Shown: positions 54,565 through 64,000 of the stretch, in pieces
How the letters are laid out: each line of letters starts with the position of its first letter
Position numbering within the stretch: position 1 is the stretch's first letter
Source: Culex pipiens pallens
Taxonomy: Eukaryota; Arthropoda; Insecta; Diptera; Culicidae
DNA: 64,000 nucleotides
Direction of reading: 5' to 3'
Assembly (NCBI RefSeq): GCF_016801865.2
Contig: NC_068937.1
Location: 113,065,068 to 113,129,067 of the forward strand
Position numbers and translations under genes: made by a program
Notes under the pieces: generated by a model
Seen by the model: the letters and a program-made list of their open reading frames with translations, nothing else
Databases searched by the model: none
What the model was told of the DNA's origin: nothing

Positions 54565-56026
54565 ATGTTTAATGTTTAATGTTGAATATTATGTTTAATG
54601 TTTAATGTTCAATGTTTAATGTTTAATGTTTAATGTTTAATGTTTAATGTTTAATGTTTAATGTTTAATGTTTAATGTTTAATGTTTAATGTTTAATGTT
54701 TAATGTTTAATGTTTAATGTTTAATGTTTAATGTTTAATGTTTAATGTTTAATGTTTAATGTTTAATGTTTAATGTTTAATGTTTAATGTTTAATGTTTA
54801 ATGTTTAATGTTTAATGTTTAATGTTTAATGTTTAATGTTTAATGTTTAATGTTTAATGTTTAATGTTTAATGTTTAATGTTTAATGTTTAATGTTTAAT
54901 GTTTAATGTTTAATGTTTAATGTTTAATGTTTAATGTTTAATGTTTAATGTTTAATGTTTAATGTTTAATGTTTAATGTTTAATGTTTAATGTTTAATGT
55001 TTAATGTTTAATGTTTAATGTTTAATGTTTAATGTTTAATGTTTAATGTTTAATGTTTAATGTTTAATGTTTAATGTTTAATGTTTAATGTTTAATGTTT
55101 AATGTCTAATGTTTAATGTTTAATGTTTAATGTTTAATGTTTAATGTTTAATGTTTAATGTTTAATGTTTAATGTTTAATGTTTAATGTTTAATGTTTAA
55201 TGTTTAATGTTTAATGTTTAATGTTTAATGTTTAATGTTTAATGTTTAATGTTTAATGTTTAATGTTTAATGTTTAATGTTTAATGTTTAATGTTTAATG
55301 TTTAATGTTTAATGTTTAATGTTTAATGTTTAATGTTTAATGTTTAATGTTTAATGTTTAATGTTTAATGTTTAATGTTTAATGTTTAATGTTTAATGTT
55401 TAATGTTTAATGTTTAATGTTTAATGTTTAATGTTTAATGTTTAATGTTTAATGTTTAATGTTTAATGTTTAATGTTTAATGTTTAATGTTTAATGTTTA
55501 ATGTTTAATGTTTAATGTTTAATGTTTAATGTTTAATGTTTAATGTTTAATGTTTAATGTTTAATGTTTAATGTTTAATGTTTAATGTTTAATGTTTAAT
55601 GTTTAATGTTTAATGTTTAATGTTTAATGTTTAATGTTTAATGTTTAATGTTTAATGTTTAATGTTTAATGTTTAATGTTTAATGTTTAATGTTTAATGT
55701 TTAATGTTTAATGTTTAATGTTTAATGTTTAATGTTTAATGTTTAATGTTTAATGTTTAATGTTTAATGTTTAATGTTTAATGTTTAATGTTTAATGTTT
55801 AATGTTTAATGTTTAATGTTTAATGTTTAATGTTTAATGTTTAATGTTTAATGTTTAATGTTTAATGTTTAATGTTTAATGTTTAATGTTTAATGTTTAA
55901 TGTTTAATGTTTAATGTTTAATGTTTAATGTTTAATGTTTAATGTTTAATGTTTAATGTTTAATGTTTAATGTTTAATGTTTAATGTTTAATGTTTAATG
56001 TTTAATGTTTAATGTTTAATGTTTAA
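54565..56026. repeat. (TTTAATG)n heptanucleotide array, ~1.46 kb
   Basis: The first few units vary (TTGAATATTATG, TTCAATG). From ~54611 to 56026 it is an almost pure 7-bp repeat, about 200 units, with one substitution (TCTAATG) near 55106. It lies wholly inside the intron between the two beat-like exons, beginning ~160 bp past the downstream exon and ending 15 bp from the donor of the upstream exon. On the transcribed - strand the unit is CATTAAA. Array length in an assembly may not be the true length. Confidence 0.97.
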
Positions 56027-56040
56027 CATGTTCAACTAAC

Positions 56041-56115
56041 CTGAATGTTCAGGTCTCGAGACGCCCAATGCAGATTGTCGTGCGTTGGATGTAACACAGT
56101 CGGTTCAGTTCCAAC
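56041..56115 (-). CDS. Upstream exon of the beaten-path-like gene
   Basis: The - strand reads TTATTGCAG | VGTEPTVLHPTHDNLHWASR...NIQ | GTTAGTTG. It is 75 nt (25 codons), phase 0 at both ends, with canonical splice sites. The end (SRDLNIQ) joins in frame to LLPSHY of the next exon, forming the end of an Ig domain. The donor lies only 15 bp from the heptanucleotide array. No further upstream exon could be identified between 56.2 and 64 kb. Confidence 0.65.
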
Positions 56116-59100
56116 CTGCAATAACACAGAAAATATACGATTCTTATTATTATGACAACAAAGGTCAGTGAACCACACCGATGATCACAAAACCGGTTGA
56201 ACAAATTCAAACAAAATCACAAAAAAAAAAGTTGCTGATACCTGAAGTTCAAATAAATAACTTTCAACAACTGTAACTTTTCGGTGGTTGTTTTTGTGCG
56301 CTGCAAGTTACGACCCCTTCCCATGATGACAGCTCAACGAGATCGTTTGCGAGGGTAGTAAAAAATTAATCAATTTGACAGCAAAACACAAAAAGTGCTG
56401 AGCAGTAGAGGCACTCGGCATTCGGATATAGTAGTGCCAACTCGGAAGTACATGATGATCTGTTCAACGGTGCAGAGCAACACCAACAAGGTCGTAAAGT
56501 GGTGCCCGATTTGTCGTTTCTTCCCGGTAGCACGGAGGGAAATAATTAAAAATATGAAAAATTTGTTAGATTTTAAAATAAAAAGAACCTTCATGACACC
56601 TAGCGAAGAATTTTCCACAGTGCAACAATTGGATTGCGCTCACTTTTTCCCTCCGTGGATATTTACAAGATGGCGCAGGAGAAATATAGTAAAAATTTAT
56701 ATCGATGATACAGTTTATTGTTCATAAAAAATAGACTGAGTCGTCGCGGCTTCACTCGGGAGGAAATTTTCAGAGGATGCAGCTGAAAATTGTGTCACTG
56801 TCGGGAAATGGCTTTGCGTAAAAGTACGGAACGATGATGCTCAAAAAAGTGTACAAAATTGCTGACCTCAAAAAACTGCTCAAATAATGTTAGGGAACAT
56901 AATTTGGGTGTTATTTTTTTTGCTTGCCTTTAAAAGCGAATAAAAAGCCGAGATGATTATGAATTGCTTCCGTTTTGATTGAATTTACCGTGAAAAAATC
57001 TCGAAATAATTTCAAATTTTTGTCAAGAGAACAATCGATCATCTTCAAAAGTTCCCCTTTCTGAACCCATTCTGCACCCTTTTGCTTACCTTTGTGAGTA
57101 ATTTTTCCACAGATTTCACATGTTCCAAAACTCCGAAGAAATAAATTTCATCCAAGTGTGGAATTGAAAAAGTTTTCCCCTCGCTTTTTTCACCCTCTCT
57201 GCTCTACACCATTTCCCGCAACTAGGAAAATATTTTAATAAATCATCAAAACCAAATGCAGGTGCGCAGTGGAATTCAATACATGATTTGGCAGCGTTTT
57301 TTATGCTGTGGCTGGAGTGTCCTGGAAACCGAAAAAATACATTAAAAGCATGTGCTACTCCGAGCAGGAGAAAACAGGTGAGGAAAATGTGGTTACAGGT
57401 TTAAAAAAGAAAATCCGAAGTTTTCAATATCGGTAATGGGGCTAACGTAGCGACGATTTTTTTTTCGTCGAGGGAATTATTGAGCTATTTGAACCTGGGA
57501 TGGATTTGCTGTTTGCCGCAGGCGTTCAAGCTGGTTACTTGTTATCAAGTTTCAAGCTCAAATTTCAAAATTTGGAAGCAAAAAAGATTATTTTACCTCA
57601 TCTCAGGTCTCAAAAACAAATTGCATTCATTTCCTTCACTTGCCAAATTCATTATTAGAATGCCCAATTACATTAACATGAATCAATTAGTAGACTCTGG
57701 TTGAAATGAGCTCTGTTAGACTAAAAAAAAATAATTTAAATTGGAATTAATAATTGCAGCTGCTTTTTTCACCCTGAGCTTGAAGCTCATCCAACCCATC
57801 CAAACATTTGTTTTACTAGTTCCACCTACTCAGCCTTAAATCAATGCTCTTCCACTAGTGATTAAATACTACAAAACAATATTCTTCACCGACCCGGAAT
57901 CATAATCCGTCCCTCCCGAGAGCCGCATTCATTCGGAACGGATTGAACGCTTTTTTGAATCCTCGCTCATCCAAAATCCGGTTGAAATCCCCATCGAATA
58001 AGCTCGCCTGGCTAAAACCACTCATTTTTCAGGCTTCCCACCAGTTCTCACCTCGACGACCACGACTTTTCGCTCTTCAGCCCCTCCTTCCCCTCAGCTA
58101 CAACCCATGAAACTAGCTGCTAAATTCGTGGTTTTCAAAACCTTCCCACGCCCTCCGACCAACCAACCCAGCTGCCGGCAAAAAAGTTTTTCCCCAATCT
58201 GATACAACTTTTCCGTGCATCGGCCAGCCGGACCGACCAGTTCAGAAGCCCAGGCTACATCAATCCCAAAACTGTGCACACTGGTCGAACTCGTTTTCCG
58301 CCGGAACTCCAGATATGTAGTGAAAATGTGCGGTTTTCTAGTTAATTTGAGGTTGAATATTACACTCGCTGAAGTTGTGGTTTTTTGGAGGGTCGAGCAG
58401 TGCCGTCCGCAACAGGGGGCATTTGCAGCTTGTTCCGGGTTTGGCGATACAGGTGAAGCGGGTTCAAATCCATCATTTTTTTTATATGAATTTTACAGTT
58501 TTTTTTTTTCAACTTTTAGTGGAACAACATTGGTACGCCACTGGCAAGATTCTAGAACTGTGCAGATCCATGAAAAATGGGCGTAACGAACCTCACTTGC
58601 CAACGGGTTTGCTTGCACGCTAGCCATAGTACTTGCAGTCAATTGGAGTTGTTCAAAGTTATGTATGAACAGTTCAACCAGGTTGAATTTTAAGTTGAAA
58701 ACTTTGAAGAAAAAAAACAAAGTCCGATCCTGGGGGGGGGGCATTGGGGTTCTTCATCTTCATCGACGCGCGTTGGCTATAGCATCATTTCTATTTCCAA
58801 CACACACACACACTTAGTACATCTGGAAGCGATTCGTTACGAGTTGTCTGGCACCGAACCTGACATATGTTGGTTCCCCTAGGTCGACCAGCTAGGAATC
58901 GAGTGGTGGAATTTGTTTTTGGTTGGCAACTTTTTCCAGTCCAGAGTCTGTAGTGGTTTTGTTACCAAGGTGGACCAGTGCAGTGGTTTTGTTACCAAGG
59001 AAAAGTAGAGAATGTCAGAACAATCGCTGTCAGTAGGGTGGTAACAGAGGTATATCAACGTTTTCACGTCTTCTAAACTGCAGTCCTTGCCGTTAATGGC

Positions 59101-59392
59101 CACCACTAGAACACACATACGTTGTAGCCACAATTAGAAAAAAGCAAGTGTGAGATATTTGTTGCATTTTCCAGGAAACACTATACTAATAAAACTTGAA
59201 TAAATATTGTTTTATGTTTTTTTTTAAAGTAAATTGAGTAGCACAAAATCAATGCGCCAATCTCGAAAACAGTAATGCAAGTAGCAAATCGTGTAACACA
59301 GGAGTGCCCAAAGTTTCTGAGAGGCGGGCTAAACTTGAGATCACGTTGTTTTAGTCTATTAGACTTAAGGAGGTATTAGACTATGATAAACG
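56116..59392. other. Gene-poor stretch, probably intron
   Basis: Only incidental ORFs (longest 110 codons at 56395-56727, with a single CPICRF and no fold). A (CA)7 run at ~58801, a G9 run at 58732, and a 19-bp tandem duplicate AGTGGTTTTGTTACCAAGG (58952 and 58982). A B-box-like GGGTTCAAATCC at ~58460 with a poor A box hints at a decayed SINE. No gene called. Confidence 0.4.
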
Positions 59393-59632
59393 AATCTATG
59401 ACATTTCCCCGAAACCCATATTACCGAAGGGACATTTCTCCGAATGTCACTTCCCCGAAAAGACACTTCCCCTAATAGTCATTTCCCCGAATTCCATTTA
59501 CCCGAATTTCCCATTTCCCCTAATCGTCCACATCCCCGAATGCCATTTTCCCGAATGGGCCACAATCCCGAATGCCACTTACCCGATTAGTCATATCCCT
59601 GAATAGTCTTTTCCCTGAATGCCATTTCCCTG

Positions 59633-59724
59633 AATGCCATTTCCCCGAACGCGGTCAAGCGGAAATGCCCGGTGCCCCGGAGCGCGCGGCATTTCCGCTT
59701 GACCGCGTTCGGGGAAATGGCATT
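59633..59724. repeat. Perfect 37-bp-stem hairpin, 18-nt loop
   Basis: Arms 59633-59669 and 59688-59724 are exact reverse complements, starting AATGCCATTTCCCCGAACGC. The loop is GC-rich (CGGTGCCCCGGAGCGCGC). Both arms contain the CCCCGAA motif of the surrounding element, plus GCGGTCAAGCGGAAATGCC found only here. Confidence 0.95.
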
Positions 59725-60248
59725 TTAAAAGAAAAAAAAATGATGACAATTTTTATCACATCAAACAACATATTTAAAGGTTCGTATTGGCCTTGAATGA
59801 TCAACTTTCTTTTTGGCTTCATTCAAAACAGAAGTAGCATTTTAGGGGGGATTCAATACAAATTCAAATACAATGAATATTGTTACAGACCTTTTTTTTT
59901 ACATATATTCTCAAAACAAATACTTTTTTGTTATAGACATGATAATAATAATGCAATAGAAGTTTTGTTATTTTTTATGATTCAAAAAACATACCCTGCG
60001 ATTTTCCTAGTACAGAACCCCGTACACACTGATCATTTTATCCACATTGCTGGTTTGGGATTTGGCGAAAAGTATAATCAACAAAAACTTTAAATAAAAT
60101 TTGAACCAGCCTTTTGTACCTATTTGTCCGATTTTTGGGTTCTTTGACCAAAATCGAAAAAAGACAAATTTCCTTGCAAATTTCTCAAAAACAACAACTA
60201 ATCATGCGGTTGAATACAAATGTTAATTGAACAAAAAAAAAAATCTGG

Positions 60249-60661
60249 TACAGTCCAGACTTGATTATCCGAAGGCTTCGGAAAAAATTTCACTTCAGAT
60301 AATCGAAACTTCGGATAATCGAATCACGAAAAAAAAATAAATTGTTATGCCTATTTTTTATTGTCGAGCGTATGTCCCCTAAACTACGTTAAAGTGATTT
60401 AGAACTTTTAAATCCAAGGCCAATATGGCGGTGTTGAAATATAGAAAAAAAAAGCATTTTATTATTTAATAGGCAATCAACTATTCAAATTTGACTAAAA
60501 TGGGGTTGCAGAACTCAAATTTGATGTTTAAAACAAGAAAAAGAAGAAAAAAAACGAAAACAAAAGTTTGTTTTTGATTCGATTATTCGAAGTCCCATAC
60601 AAACCTTCGGATAATCGAACTTCGGAGAATCGAAACTTCGGATAATCGAGTCTGGACTGTA
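60249..60661. mobile_element. TA-flanked MITE, 409 bp (Tc1/mariner-pogo-like)
   Basis: CAGTCCAGACTTGATTATCC at 60251 and the inverse GATAATCGAGTCTGGACTG ending at 60659, both flanked by TA (60249-60250 and 60660-60661). Subterminal CTTCGGATAATCGAA repeats at both ends. TA target plus CAGT termini fits the Tc1/mariner/pogo superfamily. No ORF. It is inside the CCCCGAA element, so younger. Confidence 0.88.
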
Positions 60662-61432
60662 ATTGGGTCCTAAAATTAAGCTTAAATTTGTTGTGGTTTG
60701 GTTGAGCGTTTTAGCAGAATGCATTACTATGAATACAAAGAGACGAGTTGTTCCTTTTAATTCCGCTATAATTTGTGATATTATTGTTCACAACGATAAG
60801 GCTTATATTTCTAAGTACAATGACCCTTTGAACGACCGCAAAGGATTTAAAATGGATTTTTAATTCAATTTTTTAAAAATCACTTCACGGCCCTTCTTGG
60901 GATAAAAGCTTCTACTTGACAGCTCGTTCCAAGGGGACCAAAGTTGATCCATCGAAAAAATGTTGTCTTGTCAATAACTTTTTATTTGCATAAAAATGAA
61001 AAAAAAAGTTATCAGAAATGGTTTTTAATTTTGTTTTTTACCGTTGTTCATAAAAATTGACAAAGAGCTTTACTACCCAATTTACAACATTTAATCAACA
61101 GCATACCCAAAAAGCTGTTTGTTCGGTAAAATTGAGAAAGAAAATAACTGTTAGTCATGGAAAAGGCTTTAGCGAAAATGATGATTAGGGGATATGAAAA
61201 TTTAAATTTAAATAAACGACAATTGGCGTAAGTGTCACTTCGGGGAAATGGCATTCGGGAAAATGGCCGATTAGGGGAAATGATATTCGGGGAAATAACC
61301 GATTAGGGGAAATGATATTCGGGGAAATGGCATTCGGGGATGTAGCTGATTAGGGGAAGTGGTATTCGGGGATGTGGCCATTTAGGGGAAATGATTTTCG
61401 GGGAAATGTCATTCGGGGAAATGAGCTAGACC

Positions 61433-61545
61433 CCCATAAGAAGTGTTCTTAGTGAAGGGTTTCCCGTGGTCAGAATGAGTTATGAGACAATTTTTGATTC
61501 AGTGGGTAGCCCGAGGAACCTCGAATTGGGACCACCCTACTTTTA
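61433..61545. mobile_element. Orphan end of the Mutator-like family
   Basis: GGTTTCCCGTGGTCAGAATGAG, TTTTTGATT.CAG.GGGTAGCCC and GGGACCACCCTA follow the last ~115 bp of the element at 24841-26462 with deletions. The opposite arm is absent. Confidence 0.65.
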
Positions 61546-64000
61546 TTGTTTGATTAATATTGACCTTTCAAATTAAAATAAAACTCTGTGAGGTAGATTT
61601 GCCGGATGCTGAGGTACCGCATACGAAACCTTTTTTTTACTCAAATAAAGCGCAAAACTGTATGAATAGAAATACCCCGACATGAACTGCGCGCCAACAT
61701 TCACTTATAAAGCCGCTACTGCCGTTTTCTGAGGTTCCACCATCAGTCAGGGGAGAAGTTAAATATGAAATAAAAAAAAAATCGCATCCTTCTTCAACCT
61801 TTCCCGGTCACATTCCGACTCTGGTTCCGGCGGGAAAAAGACGGTTTGCCGGGTTCGGGATACAATTTGAGCCGGCAAAAATCGCTTCCAGCATCACCAA
61901 CTTCTGGGTGCCGCCGGCTGAGCGTACTCTATTGAGCAAAAACTGACGTGAAAGAGTTTTCCACGCCATGCCACTCTGCCGGAAAAGATGCCGGCTCCGG
62001 AAGCCCAAAGGTTGGCAAGTTGGGCCACGCCACTGGCGCGCCATCAAGTTATGATGCAATTTAATCAAAGGTTTATCAAGCGAATGAAGCGGTGGCATCG
62101 TCTGTGCGGAGAAACGTCCAAAGGAAAATTTCATTTCACTGAAATGCTATTTTGCGGTTCACTTTCCGTTTGATGCGGCTTTGTTGGCGTGTGGCCCCGT
62201 CGAAGGTTCCTTCCGTTTGTGTGAAAATGTGATCATATTTCTTTCTAAACCTGTAATTTAATAACTCTTAACTCTTTTTTTAAAGGAAAATGTAAACAAC
62301 TGAAGTCGAACTGCCAAACTGGTGTCATTCAACACAAAACATACGCTAACGTAAAACAAAAACAAACAAACTGTCACGTCACCACGTGTTTGGGGTGTTG
62401 TTTTTGTTGCACGTCACGCCCGCGTCGCTCGCACTTTGCACGCTGTCACGCTGACGAAGAAGAAGTGGCTGAGATTTCGTCTTTTGTTGTGTCACTTCCG
62501 GCTGCTGAATGCGGCACATCCGTGTGCTTCTTTCGGCTTCCACTATACTGGGTGGGTCGTAAATCCACCCAGTTCCGGTTTCGGGCAGAGAGAGATAGAG
62601 AGTGAGACCGGTTTGACGGAAATAAAATGAAGACGATAATCACATTTTAAATGTCGCACAGGGATGACACTGGTGCTATAAGAAAGGAGTACCCCTGTAG
62701 ACGGCAGACTCAAAGTGTCAGAAGCTGCCTTCTGGACTTAATTCTGGCTTGCAGGGCGTAGGCTAATCCAAGTTGTCCTGGTGCTGCAAAAATCAACAGT
62801 CTACGATACTGGTGCCAGAGAGTCCGCGCTCTATTTTGAATACTCTTTGCTGGTGCTTCATTTCGACTTGATCGTGCTATCTTGTCGCACGTCGCTTTTT
62901 GACGTTCCGAGAAAAACGTGTTTTAATGTTTGACTTTGAATAATGTTGAGAATGTTCACAGAAAATGTTGGTCTGTTTCACTGAAAAAAAATGTTGATGG
63001 ATTCAACTTCAACTTTACTTGACAACAGTTAAAAATAGAAAAAAAACGTAAAGAATAAAGATTTTGTTGAAAAATATCCCATGTTTTTCTAAAAATTTAA
63101 GAATAAATCAGTCTGATATTTGGCTCCATTAAAAAATGTATTTTCCCCGAAATTTTGCGGGGTGAATCGAAATGTTTCGTCTTTCGAAATACCTAGAATA
63201 TTTCATTACAAAATAAATTTACTACCCAACAGTTCATTTTTTTTTGTAATCAATGATTTGATAGAGAACAGTTTGTAGCAGTTCCTTAAAAATGTAAAAG
63301 TTTAGGTTCAGCAGAGATATGCCCAACAGCAACTTTCTCCAAAAAATATGGATTACATTTACTTTAAAAAATTTCTTATCAATTGATTTACAGCCATTTT
63401 ACTGAAGAAAAATTCAACACAATTTAAAAAAAATTAAAAAAAGTTAATCTACACAGTAAAAAAGTCGGTGATTTTGAAAGGTATTACAGCGGAAAACTGG
63501 TAAATTTACATATTTTAGAAAGCTACACCTCATTCTCGGATGTAATATTACCATGGTGGGGGCTCCCACTACCGGGATGCTACGGCTGTCATCTGCATAC
63601 AATGTCACTGAAGCCTAAAAAGTACCAAAGTTTTGGTGTCTAGTGTCAAAATTATGGGGAGTAACATGACGAAAAAGGCGCAAAATCGAAAGGACGAAAA
63701 TAATTTTTTTCTTTATTTTTGTTTTGTTAATTAAACGAAATTAAATGTGTACCATTATCCGGGGCAAATCGGGACACATGGGGTGAATTGGGAAGTGATT
63801 TCAGCAATGTTTTTGCTCAATATTTGGATATTTTTTATTGGTTTCAGTTAGAATAGACGTAAAACAACAAAATTAGTTTCTAAATTTGAACTGTTATGTC
63901 TAAAACAGCTGTTCATAGAAGGCTTTCAGGTCGAAAATTTACCACATTCAACCCACGGGGTACCATAAAAGTTGGTTTGTTTGACTCAAAAACATGCTTT
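61546..64000. other. Gene-poor right end of the window
   Basis: 61800-62170 and 62380-62610 are GC-balanced with short frames but no recognised domain. 62871-62940 is a scrap of the TIR element at 31771-32271 (inverted). CTACACAGTAAAAAAGTCGG at 63450 with TGTAATATTACCA near 63541 resembles the tRNA-containing element's ends, a possible decayed copy. No gene supported. Confidence 0.4.

Larger units (their letters stand above)
59393..61432. mobile_element. Inverted-end element built from TTTCCCCGAATG motifs
   Basis: The left end (59393-59640) repeats ATTTCCCCGAATGCC-type units; the right end (61225-61432) repeats the inverse, ATTCGGGGAAATGGC. Outermost TCTATGACATTTCCCCGAA and TTCGGGGAAATGAGCTAGA match as inverted termini. 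The inside is AT-rich, carries a perfect hairpin near the left end and a nested TA-flanked MITE, and has no transposase (59797-60093 is an AT-rich frame without similarity). Confidence 0.75.

Noticed and set aside
54565..56026. Telomeric or interstitial telomere repeat
   Set aside because: TTTAATG is not a known telomere motif, dipterans lack TTAGG-type short telomere repeats, and the array is intronic.
56395..56727. 110-aa ORF with CPICRF as a zinc-finger gene
   Set aside because: Only one Cys pair, no spacing for a RING or other finger, AT-rich tail, no neighbours to support it.

Overview
The window looks like euchromatic or intergenic/intronic DNA from a dipteran, most likely a culicine mosquito (Culex-like). 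The organism call is an inference. It rests on short phase-type introns with GTAAGT donors, insect-type CCT5 and SCAP fragments, a beaten-path-like exon pair, Jockey- and CR1-clade LINEs, tRNA-headed SINEs, and very many non-autonomous inverted-repeat elements. I see no complete host gene. The host-gene traces are (i) a broken SCAP fragment joined to a broken CCT5 fragment at the left edge (1-~830, + strand) and (ii) two exons of an immunoglobulin-domain gene on the - strand (56041-56115 and 54276-54402), whose intron holds a nearly pure 7-bp repeat array of about 1.46 kb.

Left third (1-19 kb): pseudogene fragments, then low-complexity unique DNA, then a chain of repeat elements. These include a tRNA-containing element at ~4 kb, a recurrent element called family X here (copies at 4.3, 28.5, 37.7 and 46.6-53.6 kb plus fragments), and a nested double inverted-repeat structure (5.17-8.99 kb with 5.49-8.07 kb inside). 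A foldback copy lies at 11.6-12.8 kb. At 14.3-17.5 kb a TIR element with 157-bp internal repeats carries a clean insertion of a gag-only LINE derivative (15018-~16591, intact 407-aa zinc-knuckle ORF, poly(A), 13-bp target-site duplication, no reverse transcriptase).

Middle (19-46 kb): a 21-copy ~141-bp satellite (19671-22600) with one unbroken frame on the - strand; a degenerate Jockey RT fragment (23.7-24.4 kb); a Mutator-like element with 520-bp TIRs and a perfect 9-bp duplication (24841-26462); SINEs; and two copies of a ~550-bp SINE with two tRNA-like modules and a (CA)n tail, each flanked by a perfect 18-22-bp duplication (32873-33437 and 37788-38337). The first of these SINEs abuts a 1.93-kb near-perfect palindrome (33451-35379). 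A 5'-truncated Jockey insertion (41448-43003, 16-bp duplication) sits in another TIR element (40196-43480). An 878-bp retroinsert with a (CATA)n tail and 24-bp duplication lies at 44660-45537.

Right third (46-64 kb): a three-level nest. A 995-bp hAT-type element (47585-48579, 8-bp duplication) splits the PHD-like zinc finger of ORF1 of a near-full-length CR1-clade LINE (~46.74-52.46 kb), which itself sits inside a family X copy (46.6-53.6 kb). ORF2 of the LINE has endonuclease and RT motifs and one in-frame TGA. Next come the beat-like exons with the (TTTAATG)n intron array. The last structured element (59.39-61.43 kb) has ends made of repeated TTCCCCGAA-type motifs, a perfect 37-bp-stem hairpin, and a nested TA-flanked MITE.

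The genes do not form a pathway. The window is mainly a record of layered transposition, and its nesting order and target duplications allow relative dating.
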